DNA of 35,079 nt from Actinomadura bangladeshensis (GCF_004348335.1 NZ_SMJW01000064.1:1-35079); one strand, 5' to 3'. Positions 7,207 to 17,765 are shown, counted from the first letter of the stretch. Notes: generated by a model not told the origin, from the letters alone. Numbers and translations are program-made.

Positions 7207-7777
7207 AGGCGTCCAGGTCGCCGGGGGTGTCGATGTCGTCCGGTGCGGCGACGTCGTCGCACGGGACCGGTGTGATCAGGTCGGGGTGGGCGCGCAGGTA
7301 GCCGCGTGCTCCCCGGTCGCCGGTCGCGGCCTCGGCGACGCCCGCGAAGTGCTCGGCGCGCAGGAGGACGGGGTTGCGGCGCGCTCCCCCGTAGGTGGCG
7401 ACGGCGATGCCCGCGCCCGCCCCGTAGGCGGCGATCAGGCGCGCCACCGCGGCCGGGGTGACGAGCGGCTGGTCGACGAGGGCGATCACCACGGCGGGGC
7501 AGGCGGGCGGCAGCGCGGCCAGGCCGGCGCGCAGCGAGGAGCCCATGCCGTCCCGCCAGCGGGGGTTCGGGACGACGACGGCGCCGATGACCTCGATCTG
7601 CGCGGCGCCCGCCACCACCAGGACCGGCGAGCAGCCGCCGTCCCGCAGGGTCGCGACGCCCCGGTCGACGAGGCGTTCACCGTCCAGCTCCAGGGTCGCC
7701 TTCGGGCGCCCGAGCCGGCTGCCCTCGCCCGCCGCGAGCAGCAGGCCGGCCGGGGCCACCGCACCGTGCAACGTCAT
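7184..7777 (-). CDS. MocA/MobA-like molybdenum cofactor nucleotidyltransferase
   Basis: 197 residues. The N-terminus LLLAAGEGSRLGRPKATLEL is the NTP-binding loop of MobA-like transferases. GMGSSLRAGL, VIALVDQPLV and GARRNPVLL complete the family pattern. MocA converts molybdopterin to its cytidine dinucleotide form, the cofactor of xanthine dehydrogenase and CO dehydrogenase families. Its place 40 bases downstream of an xdhC-like gene supports that role over the guanylyl-transferring MobA. It is the last gene of a four-gene - strand set, and its 3' end overlaps the convergent MarR gene by 23 bases. Confidence 0.85.
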   Translation of the reverse strand: MTLHGAVAPAGLLLAAGEGSRLGRPKATLELDGERLVDRGVATLRDGGCSPVLVVAGAAQIEVIGAVVVPNPRWRDGMGSSLRAGLAALPPACPAVVIALVDQPLVTPAAVARLIAAYGAGAGIAVATYGGARRNPVLLRAEHFAGVAEAATGDRGARGYLRAHPDLITPVPCDDVAAPDDIDTPGDLDAFNRREPR

Positions 7778-7817
7778 CCCGCGAGGGTAGTGCGGCCGGG
7801 CGCCCAGGCGTGGAAGG

Positions 7818-8942
7818 TCAGGGCGCTTCGGCGTGGATCCTGCCGCTGGTGTCGGTGAGCGGGCGCCCCGAGCCGCCCCAGCGGAGCTGCACGAGCTCCG
7901 CCGCGATCGACACCGCGGTCTCCTCCGGCGTCCGGGCGCCGAGGTCGAGGCCGATCGGGGAGCGCAGCCGGTCCAGCTCGGCGGCGGTCAGGCCCGCCTC
8001 GCGCAGCCGGGCGAGGCGGTCGTCGTGGGTGCGGCGCGACCCCATGGCGCCGATGTAGCCGGCGTCGGTGCGCAGCGCCACCTCCAGCAGCGGCACGTCG
8101 AACTTCGGATCGTGGGTCAGCACGCAGATCGCGGTGCGCTCGTCGATGGCGCCGCGCTCCTCCTCCAGGAACTTGTGCGGCCACTTCACCACGACCTCGT
8201 CGGCCTCGGGGAACCGCTTCGGCGTCGCGAACACCGGCCGCGCGTCGCACACCGTCACGCGGTAGCCGAGGAACTTGCCGACGCGGGCGACGGCCGCGGC
8301 GAAGTCGATGGCGCCGAACACCAGCAGCTTCGGCGGCGGCGCGAACGAGTGGACGAAGACGGTCAGGTCGTCCAGCCGCCGCTCCCCTTCGGGCCCGTAG
8401 TGCCGCTGCCCGGTGATGCCCTGCGCGAGCATGCCGCGCGCGTCGTCGTCGACGGCGGCGTCGAGGCGCTCGGCGTGCGGCTCGCCCGGCGCGAGGGAAC
8501 CGGAGGCGCGGTCGGCCCAGACCACGCGGCGGGCGCCGATCCTGCCGGGGCCGGCGATGACGGTGGCGACGGCGACCGGCTCGTGCCGCCCGATCGCGTC
8601 CGCGACCTCGGCGAACTCGGGGAACGTCGCGGGGCCGACCGGCTCCACCAGGACGTCCAGGATGCCGCCGCAGGTGAGGCCGACGGAGAACGCGTCGTCG
8701 TCGCTCACCCCGTACCGCTGGACGACCGGCTCGCCCGTCTCCAGCACCGACTGCGCCAGCTCGTAGACGGCGCCCTCCACGCAACCCCCCGACACGCTGC
8801 CCGACACCTCGCCGCCGGCCGACACCGCCATCGCCGCGCCCGGCGGCCGCGGCGCGCTGCGGAAGGTGTGCACGACGGTCGCGAGCCCGAAGGTCTCCCC
8901 CGACGCGTACCAGCCGGCGATGTCGCCGAGGACGTCACGCAT
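7818..8942 (-). CDS. XdhC/CoxI (CoxF-like) maturation protein
   Basis: 374 residues. The N-terminal XdhC-CoxI domain shows FGLATVVHTFRSAPRPPGAAM and SGSVSGGCVEGAVYELA, with the conserved cysteine. After about residue 195 comes a Rossmann-like XdhC C-terminal domain: LLVFGAIDFAAAVARVGKFLG, CVLTHDPKFDVPLLEVAL and AGYIGAMGSRRTHDDR. Family members bind the molybdenum cofactor and help insert it, sulfurated, into xanthine dehydrogenase-type enzymes. The start overlaps the end of the coxE-like gene by 8 bases, with GGGGAG as ribosome-binding site inside that gene, so the two are co-translated. Confidence 0.88.
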   Translation of the reverse strand: MRDVLGDIAGWYASGETFGLATVVHTFRSAPRPPGAAMAVSAGGEVSGSVSGGCVEGAVYELAQSVLETGEPVVQRYGVSDDDAFSVGLTCGGILDVLVEPVGPATFPEFAEVADAIGRHEPVAVATVIAGPGRIGARRVVWADRASGSLAPGEPHAERLDAAVDDDARGMLAQGITGQRHYGPEGERRLDDLTVFVHSFAPPPKLLVFGAIDFAAAVARVGKFLGYRVTVCDARPVFATPKRFPEADEVVVKWPHKFLEEERGAIDERTAICVLTHDPKFDVPLLEVALRTDAGYIGAMGSRRTHDDRLARLREAGLTAAELDRLRSPIGLDLGARTPEETAVSIAAELVQLRWGGSGRPLTDTSGRIHAEAP

Positions 8943-10056
8943 GAGCGCTCCCCTTTCCAGCGGTGCCCGCGACGATGCGGGCCAGCTCCTCCAGTGCCGC
9001 GAGGCTGTGGCCGGAGGTGAAGTCGTCGACGTGCGGCAGCGCCGCCGCCATCCCGGCGGTGAGCGGCTCGTAGCCGGGCCGCGCCTTGTGCGGGTTCGCC
9101 CACACGACCCGGTGCGCGAGCCGGTGCAGCCGCGCCATCTGCTCGCCGAGCAGGGCCGCGTCGCCGCGCTCCCAGCCGTCCGAGGCGATCACGACGATCG
9201 CGCCGCGGGCGAGGCCGCGCTGCCCGAACCGGTCGAGGAACTCCTTCAGCTCCTCGCCGAGGCGGGTGCCGCCGCTCCAGTCGGGGATGGCGGCGGTCGC
9301 CGCGGCCATCGCCGCGTCCGGGTCGCGGTGCCGCAGCTCGCGGGTGAGGCGGGTGAGGCGCGTCCCGGCGCTGAAGACCTCCACGTCGCGCCCGCCGGAC
9401 CGGGCGGCGGCGTGCGCGAACCGCAGCAGCGCGTCGGCGTACGGGCTCATCGACCCGCTGACGTCCACGATCAGGACGGCGCGGCGGGGACGGGTGCGGT
9501 GCGCGCGGTGCCGCAGCAGGGACATCTCGCCGCCGCGCCGCAGCGTCTCGCGGACCGTCCGGGCGGGGTCGAGCCGGCCCGCGGGCGCCGGCGTGAACCG
9601 GCGCGACCGGCGCTGCTCGGCGCTCGCGTCGAGCACGGCGATCAGCCGGGCGACCTCGGCGCGCTCGGCGGCGGTCAGCCGCGCCAGGTCGCGGTCGCGC
9701 AGCACCTCCACCTCGCTGGCGGTGGCCGCCTTCAGCTCCCCGGCCTCCTCGCTCCCGGCCTGCGCGCCCGGGTCGGGCATGGTGATCCGGCGGACGACGA
9801 CGGGCGGCGGCCGGCGCCCCGTCCGCGCGGTCGCGCCGGAGAAGTACGCGGCGAAGCACCGGTCATAGCGGGCGAGGTCGTCGGGGTCGGCGCACAGCGT
9901 CAGCCGCCCGGCCCAGTACACGTCGTTCGGGTCGAGGACGTCGAGGTGGTCGAGCGCCGCCAGCAGCGCCTGGACGCGTTCGGGATCGGCGGCGCCGCCA
10001 GCCGCGCGCAGCGTCCGGGCGAACCCGACCATCGTCTCGGTGACGTCCCGCTCCAC
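8935..10056 (-). CDS. CoxE-like VWA-domain protein
   Basis: 373 residues. The C-terminal half is a von Willebrand A domain with the metal-ion-dependent adhesion motif VLIVDVSGSMSP (DxSxS), a downstream DWSGGTRLGEELKEFL carrying the conserved threonine, and IVVIASDGWERGD. The ending VVWANPHKARPGYEPLTAGM is typical of CoxE proteins. CoxE works with the MoxR-type ATPase CoxD in maturing the bimetallic active site of CO dehydrogenase and relatives. It lies 3 bases after the MoxR gene and overlaps xdhC by 8 bases. The enzyme it serves is not in this window. Confidence 0.87.
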   Translation of the reverse strand: MERDVTETMVGFARTLRAAGGAADPERVQALLAALDHLDVLDPNDVYWAGRLTLCADPDDLARYDRCFAAYFSGATARTGRRPPPVVVRRITMPDPGAQAGSEEAGELKAATASEVEVLRDRDLARLTAAERAEVARLIAVLDASAEQRRSRRFTPAPAGRLDPARTVRETLRRGGEMSLLRHRAHRTRPRRAVLIVDVSGSMSPYADALLRFAHAAARSGGRDVEVFSAGTRLTRLTRELRHRDPDAAMAAATAAIPDWSGGTRLGEELKEFLDRFGQRGLARGAIVVIASDGWERGDAALLGEQMARLHRLAHRVVWANPHKARPGYEPLTAGMAAALPHVDDFTSGHSLAALEELARIVAGTAGKGSAHA

Positions 10057-10059
10057 CGC

Positions 10060-10956
10060 TCATCCCCCGTTGAGCAGGGCTTCCAGCCCGGCGCCGAGGA
10101 CGCGCTGCTGGTCCTCGCGGTACTTGAGCACGGCGCCGAGCGTCAGCGCGGCGGCCGCCGGGTCGAGCTCGCGGAGGCCGAGGGCGACCAGCGCCTCCGT
10201 CCAGTCGAGGGTCTCGGCGACGCCGGGCGGCTTCAGCAGGTCGGTCTCACGCATCCGCTGCGCGGCGCGGGCGACCTGCCCGGCGAGCCGCTCGGCCGCG
10301 CCGGGCAGCCGCCGCCGGATGATCGCGACCTCCCGGTCGAACGACGGGTGCTCCAGCCAGTGGTACAGGCAGCGCCGCTTGAGCGCGTCGTGGACCTCGC
10401 GGGTGCGGTTGGAGGTGACCACGACGACCGGCGGGCGCTCCGCCCGGATCGTGCCGAGCTCCGGCACGGTGATCGTGAAGTCGCTGAGGACCTCCAGCAG
10501 GAACGCCTCGAACTCGTCGTCGGCGCGGTCGAGCTCGTCCACCAGCAGGACGCTCGGCGAGGTCTCCAGCGCCTGGAGCAGCGGCCGGGCCAGCAGGAAC
10601 CGCCGGTCGTACAGCTCGCCCTCCAGCCGGGACACGTCGTGCACGCCCGCCGCCTCGGCGGCCCGCAGGTGCAGCAGCTGGCGCGGGAAGTCCCAGTCGT
10701 AGAGGGCCTGGGACGCGTCGAGGCCCTCGTAGCACTGCAGCCGGATCAGCGGCGCGCCGAGCCCGCGCGCGAGCGTTTTGGCCAGCTCGGTCTTGCCGAC
10801 GCCGGCCTCGCCCTCCAGGAACAGCGGCCTGCCCATGCGCAGCGCGAGGAAGCACGCCGTCGCGAGGCCTTCGTCGCACAGGTAGGCGTGCCGGCCGAGC
10901 AGGCCCGCGAGGTCCGCGGGCGATCCGAGCTGGTCCGTGGTCATCTCCGTGGTCAT
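10060..10956 (-). CDS. MoxR-family AAA+ ATPase (CoxD-like)
   Basis: 298 residues. Walker A is GEAGVGKT at residues 49-56; Walker B is VLLVDELDRAD at about 136-146. VTSNRTREVHDALKRRCLYHWLEHPS follows, a typical MoxR sensor region; it is quoted here only as a location near residue 190. MoxR ATPases pair with VWA proteins as chaperones inserting cofactors; CoxD does this for CO dehydrogenase. GGGGAG lies upstream of ATG 10956, and a second ATG at 10944 is possible. This is the first gene of the maturation set; upstream it faces the SBP56 gene across a 339-bp divergent spacer. Confidence 0.88.
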   Translation of the reverse strand: MTTEMTTDQLGSPADLAGLLGRHAYLCDEGLATACFLALRMGRPLFLEGEAGVGKTELAKTLARGLGAPLIRLQCYEGLDASQALYDWDFPRQLLHLRAAEAAGVHDVSRLEGELYDRRFLLARPLLQALETSPSVLLVDELDRADDEFEAFLLEVLSDFTITVPELGTIRAERPPVVVVTSNRTREVHDALKRRCLYHWLEHPSFDREVAIIRRRLPGAAERLAGQVARAAQRMRETDLLKPPGVAETLDWTEALVALGLRELDPAAAALTLGAVLKYREDQQRVLGAGLEALLNGG

Positions 10957-11295
10957 CGACGCCGTCTCCCCACGGCTTTGAGGCTACTCGGCGCGAGACG
11001 CAACTCACATGCCCCGGTCCCTTGCGTTTTCGCGGTCCTTCCGCCCGCTCCCGATTTTCTGATAAACCGGTAGGGAATGTTGGTCCCCTGGCCGCCGAGG
11101 AGCATCGGAGCATGCAGGTCTTACCCGCGCGGCCGTGGACATCCCGCCGCGCCGGCCGGACCCTGACTACGTGGAGAGGCGCGAGACCCCCGGCGGACGC
11201 CGGCGGGCGGCGGCCGGCTCCACCCGCCGCACCGCCGTCGGCCACCCGACCGGCGCCGCCGCACGGCGCCCGGTCAGCCGCTGGAAAGGACGATC
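10957..11295. other. Divergent intergenic region between moxR-like and SBP56 genes
   Basis: No convincing gene lies in these 339 bases. The AT-richest part, about 11050-11090, contains GATAAACCGGTAGGGAA with the 6-bp palindrome ACCGGT and is the likely promoter zone for the SBP56 gene. The remainder down to 11280 is GC-rich. Frames such as the one starting at 11112 run on into the SBP56 gene out of frame and look like shadows. I recognise no riboswitch. Confidence 0.4.
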
Positions 11296-12696
11296 ATGGC
11301 ATTGTGGAAGCCGGACCCGACCTTCTACGCGTCCCCGCGCGACGCGGCCTCCGCCCCGGCGGAGAGGCTCGCGTACGTGGCGGCGTTCGACCGCGCGGCG
11401 GAGAAGCCGGACGCGATCGCGGTCCTGGACGTGGATCCGGGCTCCGGCTCCTACGGCTCGGTGGTGGGGTGGACCGACCTCCCCTATCTCGGCGACGAAC
11501 TGCACCACTTCGGGTGGAACGCGTGCAGCAGCGCCCTGTGCCCCGGCTCGCCGCACCCGCACGTCGAGCGCCGGTACCTGATCGTGCCGGGGCTGCGGTC
11601 GTCGCGGGTGTACGTGATCGACACCAAGGACGACCCGACCGCACCCGAGATCGTCAAGGTGCTGGAGCCGGACGAGCTGGCCAAGCGCGCCGGGTACTCG
11701 CGGCCGCACACCGTCCACTGCGGGCCCGAGGGCCTCTACCTGACGGCGCTCGGCGGGGCCGGCGGTGAGGACGGACCGGGCGGGATCGCGCTGCTCGACC
11801 ACACCTCGTTCGACGTCCTCGGGCGCTGGGAGGTCGACCGGGGGCCGCAGTACCTCGCCTACGACGCGTGGTGGCACATCGCGCACGACGTCCTCATCAC
11901 GTCCGAGTGGGGCACGCCCTCCATGGTGGAGGACGGCGTCGTCGGCGAACTCCTGCTAGGACGCAAGTACGGGCACTCGCTGAACTTCTTCGACCTGCGC
12001 AAGCGCAAGCACGTCCAGACCGTCGACCTCGGCGACGAGCACCAGATGGTCCTGGAACTGCGTCCCGCGCACGACCCGACCAAGCTGTACGGGTTCGCCG
12101 GCGTGGTCGTCAGCGTCGAGGACCTGTCGGCGTCCGTCTGGGTGTGGCACCGCGACGGCGACGCCTGGGCGGCGACGAAGGTCATCACCATTCCCGCCGA
12201 ACCCGCCGACGCCTCCGCCCTGCCCCCGGTGATCCAGCCGTTCGGCGCGGTGCCGCCGCTCGTCACCGACATCGACCTGTCGGTGGACGACCAGTGGCTG
12301 TACGTGTCGTGCTGGGGCACCGGCGAACTGAAGCGCTACAACGTCAGCGACCCGTTCAACCCGGTCGAGGCAGGCTCGGTCCGCATCGGCGGCATCGTCA
12401 ACAAGACGCCGCACCCCGCCGCGCCCGACCGCCCGCTCGCGGGCGGCCCGCAGATGGTGGAGATCAGCCGCGACGGGAAGCGCGTGTACGTCACCAACTC
12501 GCTCTACGGCTCCTGGGACGACCAGTTCTACCCGGACGGCGTCGGCGCGTGGATGGCGAAGCTCGACTCCACCCCCGACGCCTTCGCCTTCGACGAGCGC
12601 TTCTTCCCCAACGGCGACGCCTTCCGCGGCCGCCGCCCCCACCAGACCCGCCTCCAGGGCGGCGACGCCTCCTCTGACTCCTACTGCTACCCGTGA
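11296..12696 (+). CDS. SBP56 family protein, methanethiol-oxidase-like
   Basis: 466 residues, the usual length for selenium-binding protein 56 (SELENBP1/MtoX). GGAAAGGA lies 7 bases before ATG 11296. Family landmarks are ELHHFGWNACSSALCPGSPH near residue 75, SRVYVIDTKDDPTAPE, RPHTVHCGPEGLYLTALGG, ITSEWGTPSMVEDG, YGHSLNFFDLRKRK, DIDLSVDDQWLYVSCWGTGEL and VYVTNSLYGSWDDQFYP. The conserved histidines fit the copper site known for methanethiol oxidase, which converts methanethiol to formaldehyde, hydrogen sulfide and hydrogen peroxide. Methanethiol oxidase activity is established for several family members, not for this protein. No signal peptide is seen, so it is probably cytoplasmic. The stop overlaps the GTG of the following membrane protein (GTGA). 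Confidence 0.88.
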   Translation: MALWKPDPTFYASPRDAASAPAERLAYVAAFDRAAEKPDAIAVLDVDPGSGSYGSVVGWTDLPYLGDELHHFGWNACSSALCPGSPHPHVERRYLIVPGLRSSRVYVIDTKDDPTAPEIVKVLEPDELAKRAGYSRPHTVHCGPEGLYLTALGGAGGEDGPGGIALLDHTSFDVLGRWEVDRGPQYLAYDAWWHIAHDVLITSEWGTPSMVEDGVVGELLLGRKYGHSLNFFDLRKRKHVQTVDLGDEHQMVLELRPAHDPTKLYGFAGVVVSVEDLSASVWVWHRDGDAWAATKVITIPAEPADASALPPVIQPFGAVPPLVTDIDLSVDDQWLYVSCWGTGELKRYNVSDPFNPVEAGSVRIGGIVNKTPHPAAPDRPLAGGPQMVEISRDGKRVYVTNSLYGSWDDQFYPDGVGAWMAKLDSTPDAFAFDERFFPNGDAFRGRRPHQTRLQGGDASSDSYCYP

Positions 12697-13331
12697 ACGA
12701 CGGGTCGCTCGCCGCCCTGGTGGCGCTCGGCGCGTTCCACGGTCTCAACCCCGCGATGGGGTGGCTGTTCGCGGTGGCCCGCGGTCTTCAGGAGCGCAGC
12801 AGGAAGCTCGTCCTGCAGTCGCTTCCGGCGATCGCCGCGGGCCATGCGGCGTCCGTCGGCGCCGTCGCGATCCTCATCGCGCTCACCCGCTCGGTGGTCG
12901 CGACGCAGGCGGTCGCGATCGGCGGCGGTGTCGTGCTCGTCGGGTTCGGCTTCTGGCACCTGCTGGCGCAGCGGCACTTCCGCTGGGTCGGCATGCGGAT
13001 CTCGCTGTGGCAGCTCGCCGGCTGGTCGTTCCTGATGTCGTCGATGCACGGCGCCGGGCTGATGCTGCTGCCCGTGCTCACGGCCTCGGGGACGGCCCCG
13101 GCGCACCACGACCACGGGCTGGCGTCGTCGTCCGGCAGCGCCCTGTCGACCGGCGTCTTCGTCACCGCGGTGCACACCCTCGCGATGTTCGTCGTCGCGG
13201 GCGTCATCGCGGTGCTCGTCTACGAGATCGTCGGCCTGGCGATCCTGCGCCGCGCCTGGTTCAACCTCGACCGCGTCTGGGCCGTGGCCCTCATCGGCGC
13301 CGGCACCTTCACCCTCTTCACCGCCCTGTGA
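12693..13331 (+). CDS. Multi-pass membrane protein coupled to SBP56
   Basis: 212 residues starting at GTG 12693, inside the SBP56 stop (GTGA). About six hydrophobic helices are visible. The first carries LGAFHGLNPAMGWLFAVARG and the second follows LQSLPAIAAGHAASVGAVAI. These HGxNPAMG and GH motifs resemble metal-transport families such as NicO/UreH or the TauE-like group. A loop with APAHHDHG near residue 143 and the segment SSMHGAGLMLLPVL add histidines that could bind metal. I cannot assign a named family. Because it is co-translated with a probable copper enzyme, a part in copper handling or sulfur compound export is a reasonable but unproven guess. Confidence 0.75.
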   Translation: MNDGSLAALVALGAFHGLNPAMGWLFAVARGLQERSRKLVLQSLPAIAAGHAASVGAVAILIALTRSVVATQAVAIGGGVVLVGFGFWHLLAQRHFRWVGMRISLWQLAGWSFLMSSMHGAGLMLLPVLTASGTAPAHHDHGLASSSGSALSTGVFVTAVHTLAMFVVAGVIAVLVYEIVGLAILRRAWFNLDRVWAVALIGAGTFTLFTAL

Positions 13332-13428
13332 CCACCACGGCGAGTCCGCGAAGCCGGTCGCCGCGGTTCCAGCGGCCCTCGCACACGACCGCGCTCCCGA
13401 TCTTGGCAATCGCCTAGACCAGACACCC

Positions 13429-13875
13429 TCAGGCGGGGTCGGGGGCTTCGCCGCGGGCGTGCAGGAGGGTTTGGAGTTCGGCCAGCTGGCGGGCGGCGAG
13501 TGCCTTCTCGGCGCCGTTGATGCCCATGGCGCCGATGGAGGTGCCGTCCGACAGGTCGAGGGTGGGCCAGGGGTCGCCGACCGTCATGCTGACGTCCAGG
13601 ATCTCCGGCCATTCGAGGCGGCGGGTCTTGAAGGCGTTCACGACGGTGACGCCGGACTCGTCGGCGGTGACGCGGCAGCGGGCGAGCATGTGCAGGATCC
13701 AGGCCACGGCCGCGCCGAAGCCGACCATCAGGACCCGGTCGAAGGTCTTGTACTGCTCCGGCACCACCACGGCGAGCGCGATCAGGCCGAGGACGACCAC
13801 GCCCGCCGTGGTGTAGGCCACGATCCGGGTGGTGCGGGGGCGCCACACGGTCGGCAGGGCCGGTGTCTCAGCCAA
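13429..13875 (-). CDS. PH-domain membrane protein
   Basis: 148 residues. Two hydrophobic segments (about 20-40 and 48-62) are followed by a bacterial PH-like domain: CRVTADESGVTVVNAFKTR, LEWPEILDVSMTVGDPWPTL and a glutamate-rich helix ending LLHARGEAP. A small PH-domain protein of this type commonly follows hisG in actinobacteria; its function is not established. The start overlaps the end of hisG by 8 bases, so it is the last gene of the rib-hisG operon. A 97-bp spacer with nothing recognisable separates its end from the convergent membrane protein gene. Confidence 0.8.
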   Translation of the reverse strand: MAETPALPTVWRPRTTRIVAYTTAGVVVLGLIALAVVVPEQYKTFDRVLMVGFGAAVAWILHMLARCRVTADESGVTVVNAFKTRRLEWPEILDVSMTVGDPWPTLDLSDGTSIGAMGINGAEKALAARQLAELQTLLHARGEAPDPA

Positions 13876-14743
13876 CGATCTTCGTGATGGGGATCTCGAG
13901 GATGTCGTGGGCGCCAGCCGCCTTCAGGGCCGGGATCAGCGTGTTGACACCGCGCTTGGCAACGACGGACTCGACGGCGTTCGACTCGCCGCCGGCGAGC
14001 GAGGTGACCGTCGGCGACGCCATCGCGGGCATGATGTCGAGGACCTTCTGCAGGTCGCCCTGCGCGACGTTCAGCTTCAGCAGCACCTTGCCGCGGGCGC
14101 GGATCACGCCCTGCAGCAGGAGGGAGATGTCCTCCATCGCGGCGCGCTTGTCGGCGTTCTCGTAGGCGTCGCGGTTCGCGACCAGCTCGGTGTAGCTGGT
14201 CAGGAGCGTGTCGAGGATGCGCAGGCCGTTCTTGCGCAGCGACGAGCCGGTCTCGGTGAGGTCGACGATCGCGTCCACGATGTCGGGCACCTTCGCCTCG
14301 GTCGCGCCGTAGGACGGGACGACCGTGGCCTTCACGCCGTGCTGGTCGAGGAACCGCTTGGTCAGCGCCGGGAACTCGGTGGAGATCCGGACGCCCTCCG
14401 GCAGGTCGGCCACCGACTGCCACGGCGCGCCGTCCGGCACCGCCATGATCACGCGGACCGGGTTGGCGGTCGCCTTGGAGTACTTCAGCTCGCCGAGGCT
14501 GACGACGTCGGCGTCGGTCTCGGTGATCCAGTCGCGGCCGGTGATGCCGAGGTCGAACAGCCCCTGCTCCAGGTAGGTCGGGATCTCCTGCGGGCGCAGG
14601 ACCCGGACCCGGTCGATGCGCGGGTCGTCGATGGAGGCGCGGTAGTCGCGGTCCGACGAGCGCTGGACGGTGAGGTCGGCGGCGTCGAACAGCTGCATGG
14701 TCGCCTTCTCCAGCGACCCCTTGGGCAGGACGAGTGACAGCAC
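13868..14743 (-). CDS. hisG: ATP phosphoribosyltransferase, long form
   Basis: 291 residues, the length of the long HisG form with a C-terminal regulatory domain. Motifs are LVLPKGSLEKATMQLFDAA at the start, GLFDLGITGRDWITE, the PRPP loop region around DLTETGSSLRKNGLRILD, and the regulatory end GVNTLIPALKAAGAHDILEI. It catalyses the first step of histidine synthesis, ATP plus PRPP to phosphoribosyl-ATP, and is normally inhibited by histidine. GTG 14743 is preceded by AAAGG. The usual actinobacterial partner hisE is absent upstream: only 43 bases separate it from ribH. Confidence 0.95.
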   Translation of the reverse strand: MLSLVLPKGSLEKATMQLFDAADLTVQRSSDRDYRASIDDPRIDRVRVLRPQEIPTYLEQGLFDLGITGRDWITETDADVVSLGELKYSKATANPVRVIMAVPDGAPWQSVADLPEGVRISTEFPALTKRFLDQHGVKATVVPSYGATEAKVPDIVDAIVDLTETGSSLRKNGLRILDTLLTSYTELVANRDAYENADKRAAMEDISLLLQGVIRARGKVLLKLNVAQGDLQKVLDIMPAMASPTVTSLAGGESNAVESVVAKRGVNTLIPALKAAGAHDILEIPITKIVG

Positions 14744-14786
14744 GGATTTGCCTTTCGATGAGGATGCGTACGGGATACCGGGTGGT

Positions 14787-16530
<1,744 letters not shown>

Positions 16531-16534
<4 letters not shown>

Positions 16535-17175
16535 GCGGTCACCGCCTTACCTGCCGTGGGGGTTTGCACGCCCCGGGACTCCCGGAGCCAGTTCCTGAAC
16601 CCGGCCATCACCATCACGAAGAAGATCCCGTAGACCGCGCCGGAGACGTACAGCCCGGACTTGAGCGCCAGCGGCACCCCGACCAGGTCGACGAGCACCC
16701 ACACGATCCAGAAGTCGACCAGCGCGCGGCTCTGCGCGAACGTCGCGACGGCGCTGCCGACGAAGATGTAGGCGTTCGCCCACGGCGACCAGGCGATCTG
16801 CAGCCAGTCGAGGTGGGTGAACAGCTGGGCGACCACGGCCGTGCCGGCGAGCAGCGCGCCGATCAGGACGGCGCGTTCCCTGAGGGTCGCCTGCCGGACG
16901 GCGAGGCCGCCGGTGTTCCGGCGTCCGCGCGTCCACATGACCCAGCCGTAGACGGCGAGGCCGCAGAAGAGCACTTGCTTGAGGGCGTTGCCCGGGACGT
17001 TCGCGTGCAGCGAGGCGGCGAGCAGCAGCAGTGCGCCGGCGAGCTGCACGGGCCACGTCCAGAGGGTCTTGCGCATGGCGAGCCAGACGACGGCGAGCGA
17101 GAGCACGTTGCCGACCAGGTCGGTCCACAGGATGTGCTCGCCGAAGACCTCGAAACCCGCGCCGAGCCAGCTCAC
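16531..17175 (-). CDS. ribM: PnuC-like riboflavin transporter
   Basis: 214 residues from GTG 17175, inside the ribE stop (GTGA). About seven membrane helices and PnuC family features are visible, such as [19 protein letters not shown], a helix around [39 protein letters not shown] and [20 protein letters not shown]. PnuC proteins carry nicotinamide riboside, but the relatives encoded in FMN-riboswitch operons of corynebacteria and streptomycetes (RibM) import riboflavin. Its position between ribE and ribBA supports RibM. Confidence 0.88.
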
Positions 17176-17765
17176 GACCGGCCGCCCATCATGCGCTCGA
17201 CGTACTTGGCGACGACGTCCACTTCGAGGTTCACGGGGTCGCCGGGCTGCTTGTGGCCGAGCGTGGTGAGGGCGAGCGTGGTCGGGATGAGCGCGACGCT
17301 GAACCGGTCGGTGCCGGCCTCCACCACCGTGAGGCTGATGCCGTCGATGGTGATCGAGCCCTTGTTCACCAGGTAGCGGCTCAGGTCGGGGGGCAGGGAC
17401 ACCGTGACGACGTCCCACCGCTCCCCCGGCTCGCGGGAGATGATCGCGCCGACGCCGTCGACGTGGCCCTGCACGAGGTGCCCGCCGAGCCGGTCGGACA
17501 GCCGGACGGGACGTTCCAGGTTGACCTTGGAGCCGGGTTCCAGCGCGCCGAGGCTCGATTTGTCGAGGGTCTCCTTGATGGCGTCGGCGGTGAAGACGCC
17601 GTCCTTGACGTCCACCACGGTGAGACAGACGCCGTTGACCGCGATCGACGCGCCGTGGACGGCGTCCTCGGTGACGAGCGGGCCTCGGATCGCGAGCGTG
17701 ACCGAGTCCCCCTGGGGGTCGATCGCGACGATCTCGCCGAGCTCCTCGACGATGCCGGTGAACAT
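17172..17765 (-). CDS. ribE: Riboflavin synthase, alpha chain
   Basis: 197 residues. The N-terminus MFTGIVEELGEI is diagnostic. Two similar lumazine-binding repeats are seen: repeat 1 with ASIAVNGVCLTVVDVKDGVF and LGGHLVQGHVDGVG, repeat 2 with GSITIDGISLTVVEAGTDRF. The enzyme dismutates two lumazine molecules into riboflavin and the ribityl pyrimidine. It is the first gene after the FMN riboswitch, about 70 bases away. Its stop lies inside the ribM start. Confidence 0.96.
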   Translation of the reverse strand: MFTGIVEELGEIVAIDPQGDSVTLAIRGPLVTEDAVHGASIAVNGVCLTVVDVKDGVFTADAIKETLDKSSLGALEPGSKVNLERPVRLSDRLGGHLVQGHVDGVGAIISREPGERWDVVTVSLPPDLSRYLVNKGSITIDGISLTVVEAGTDRFSVALIPTTLALTTLGHKQPGDPVNLEVDVVAKYVERMMGGRS

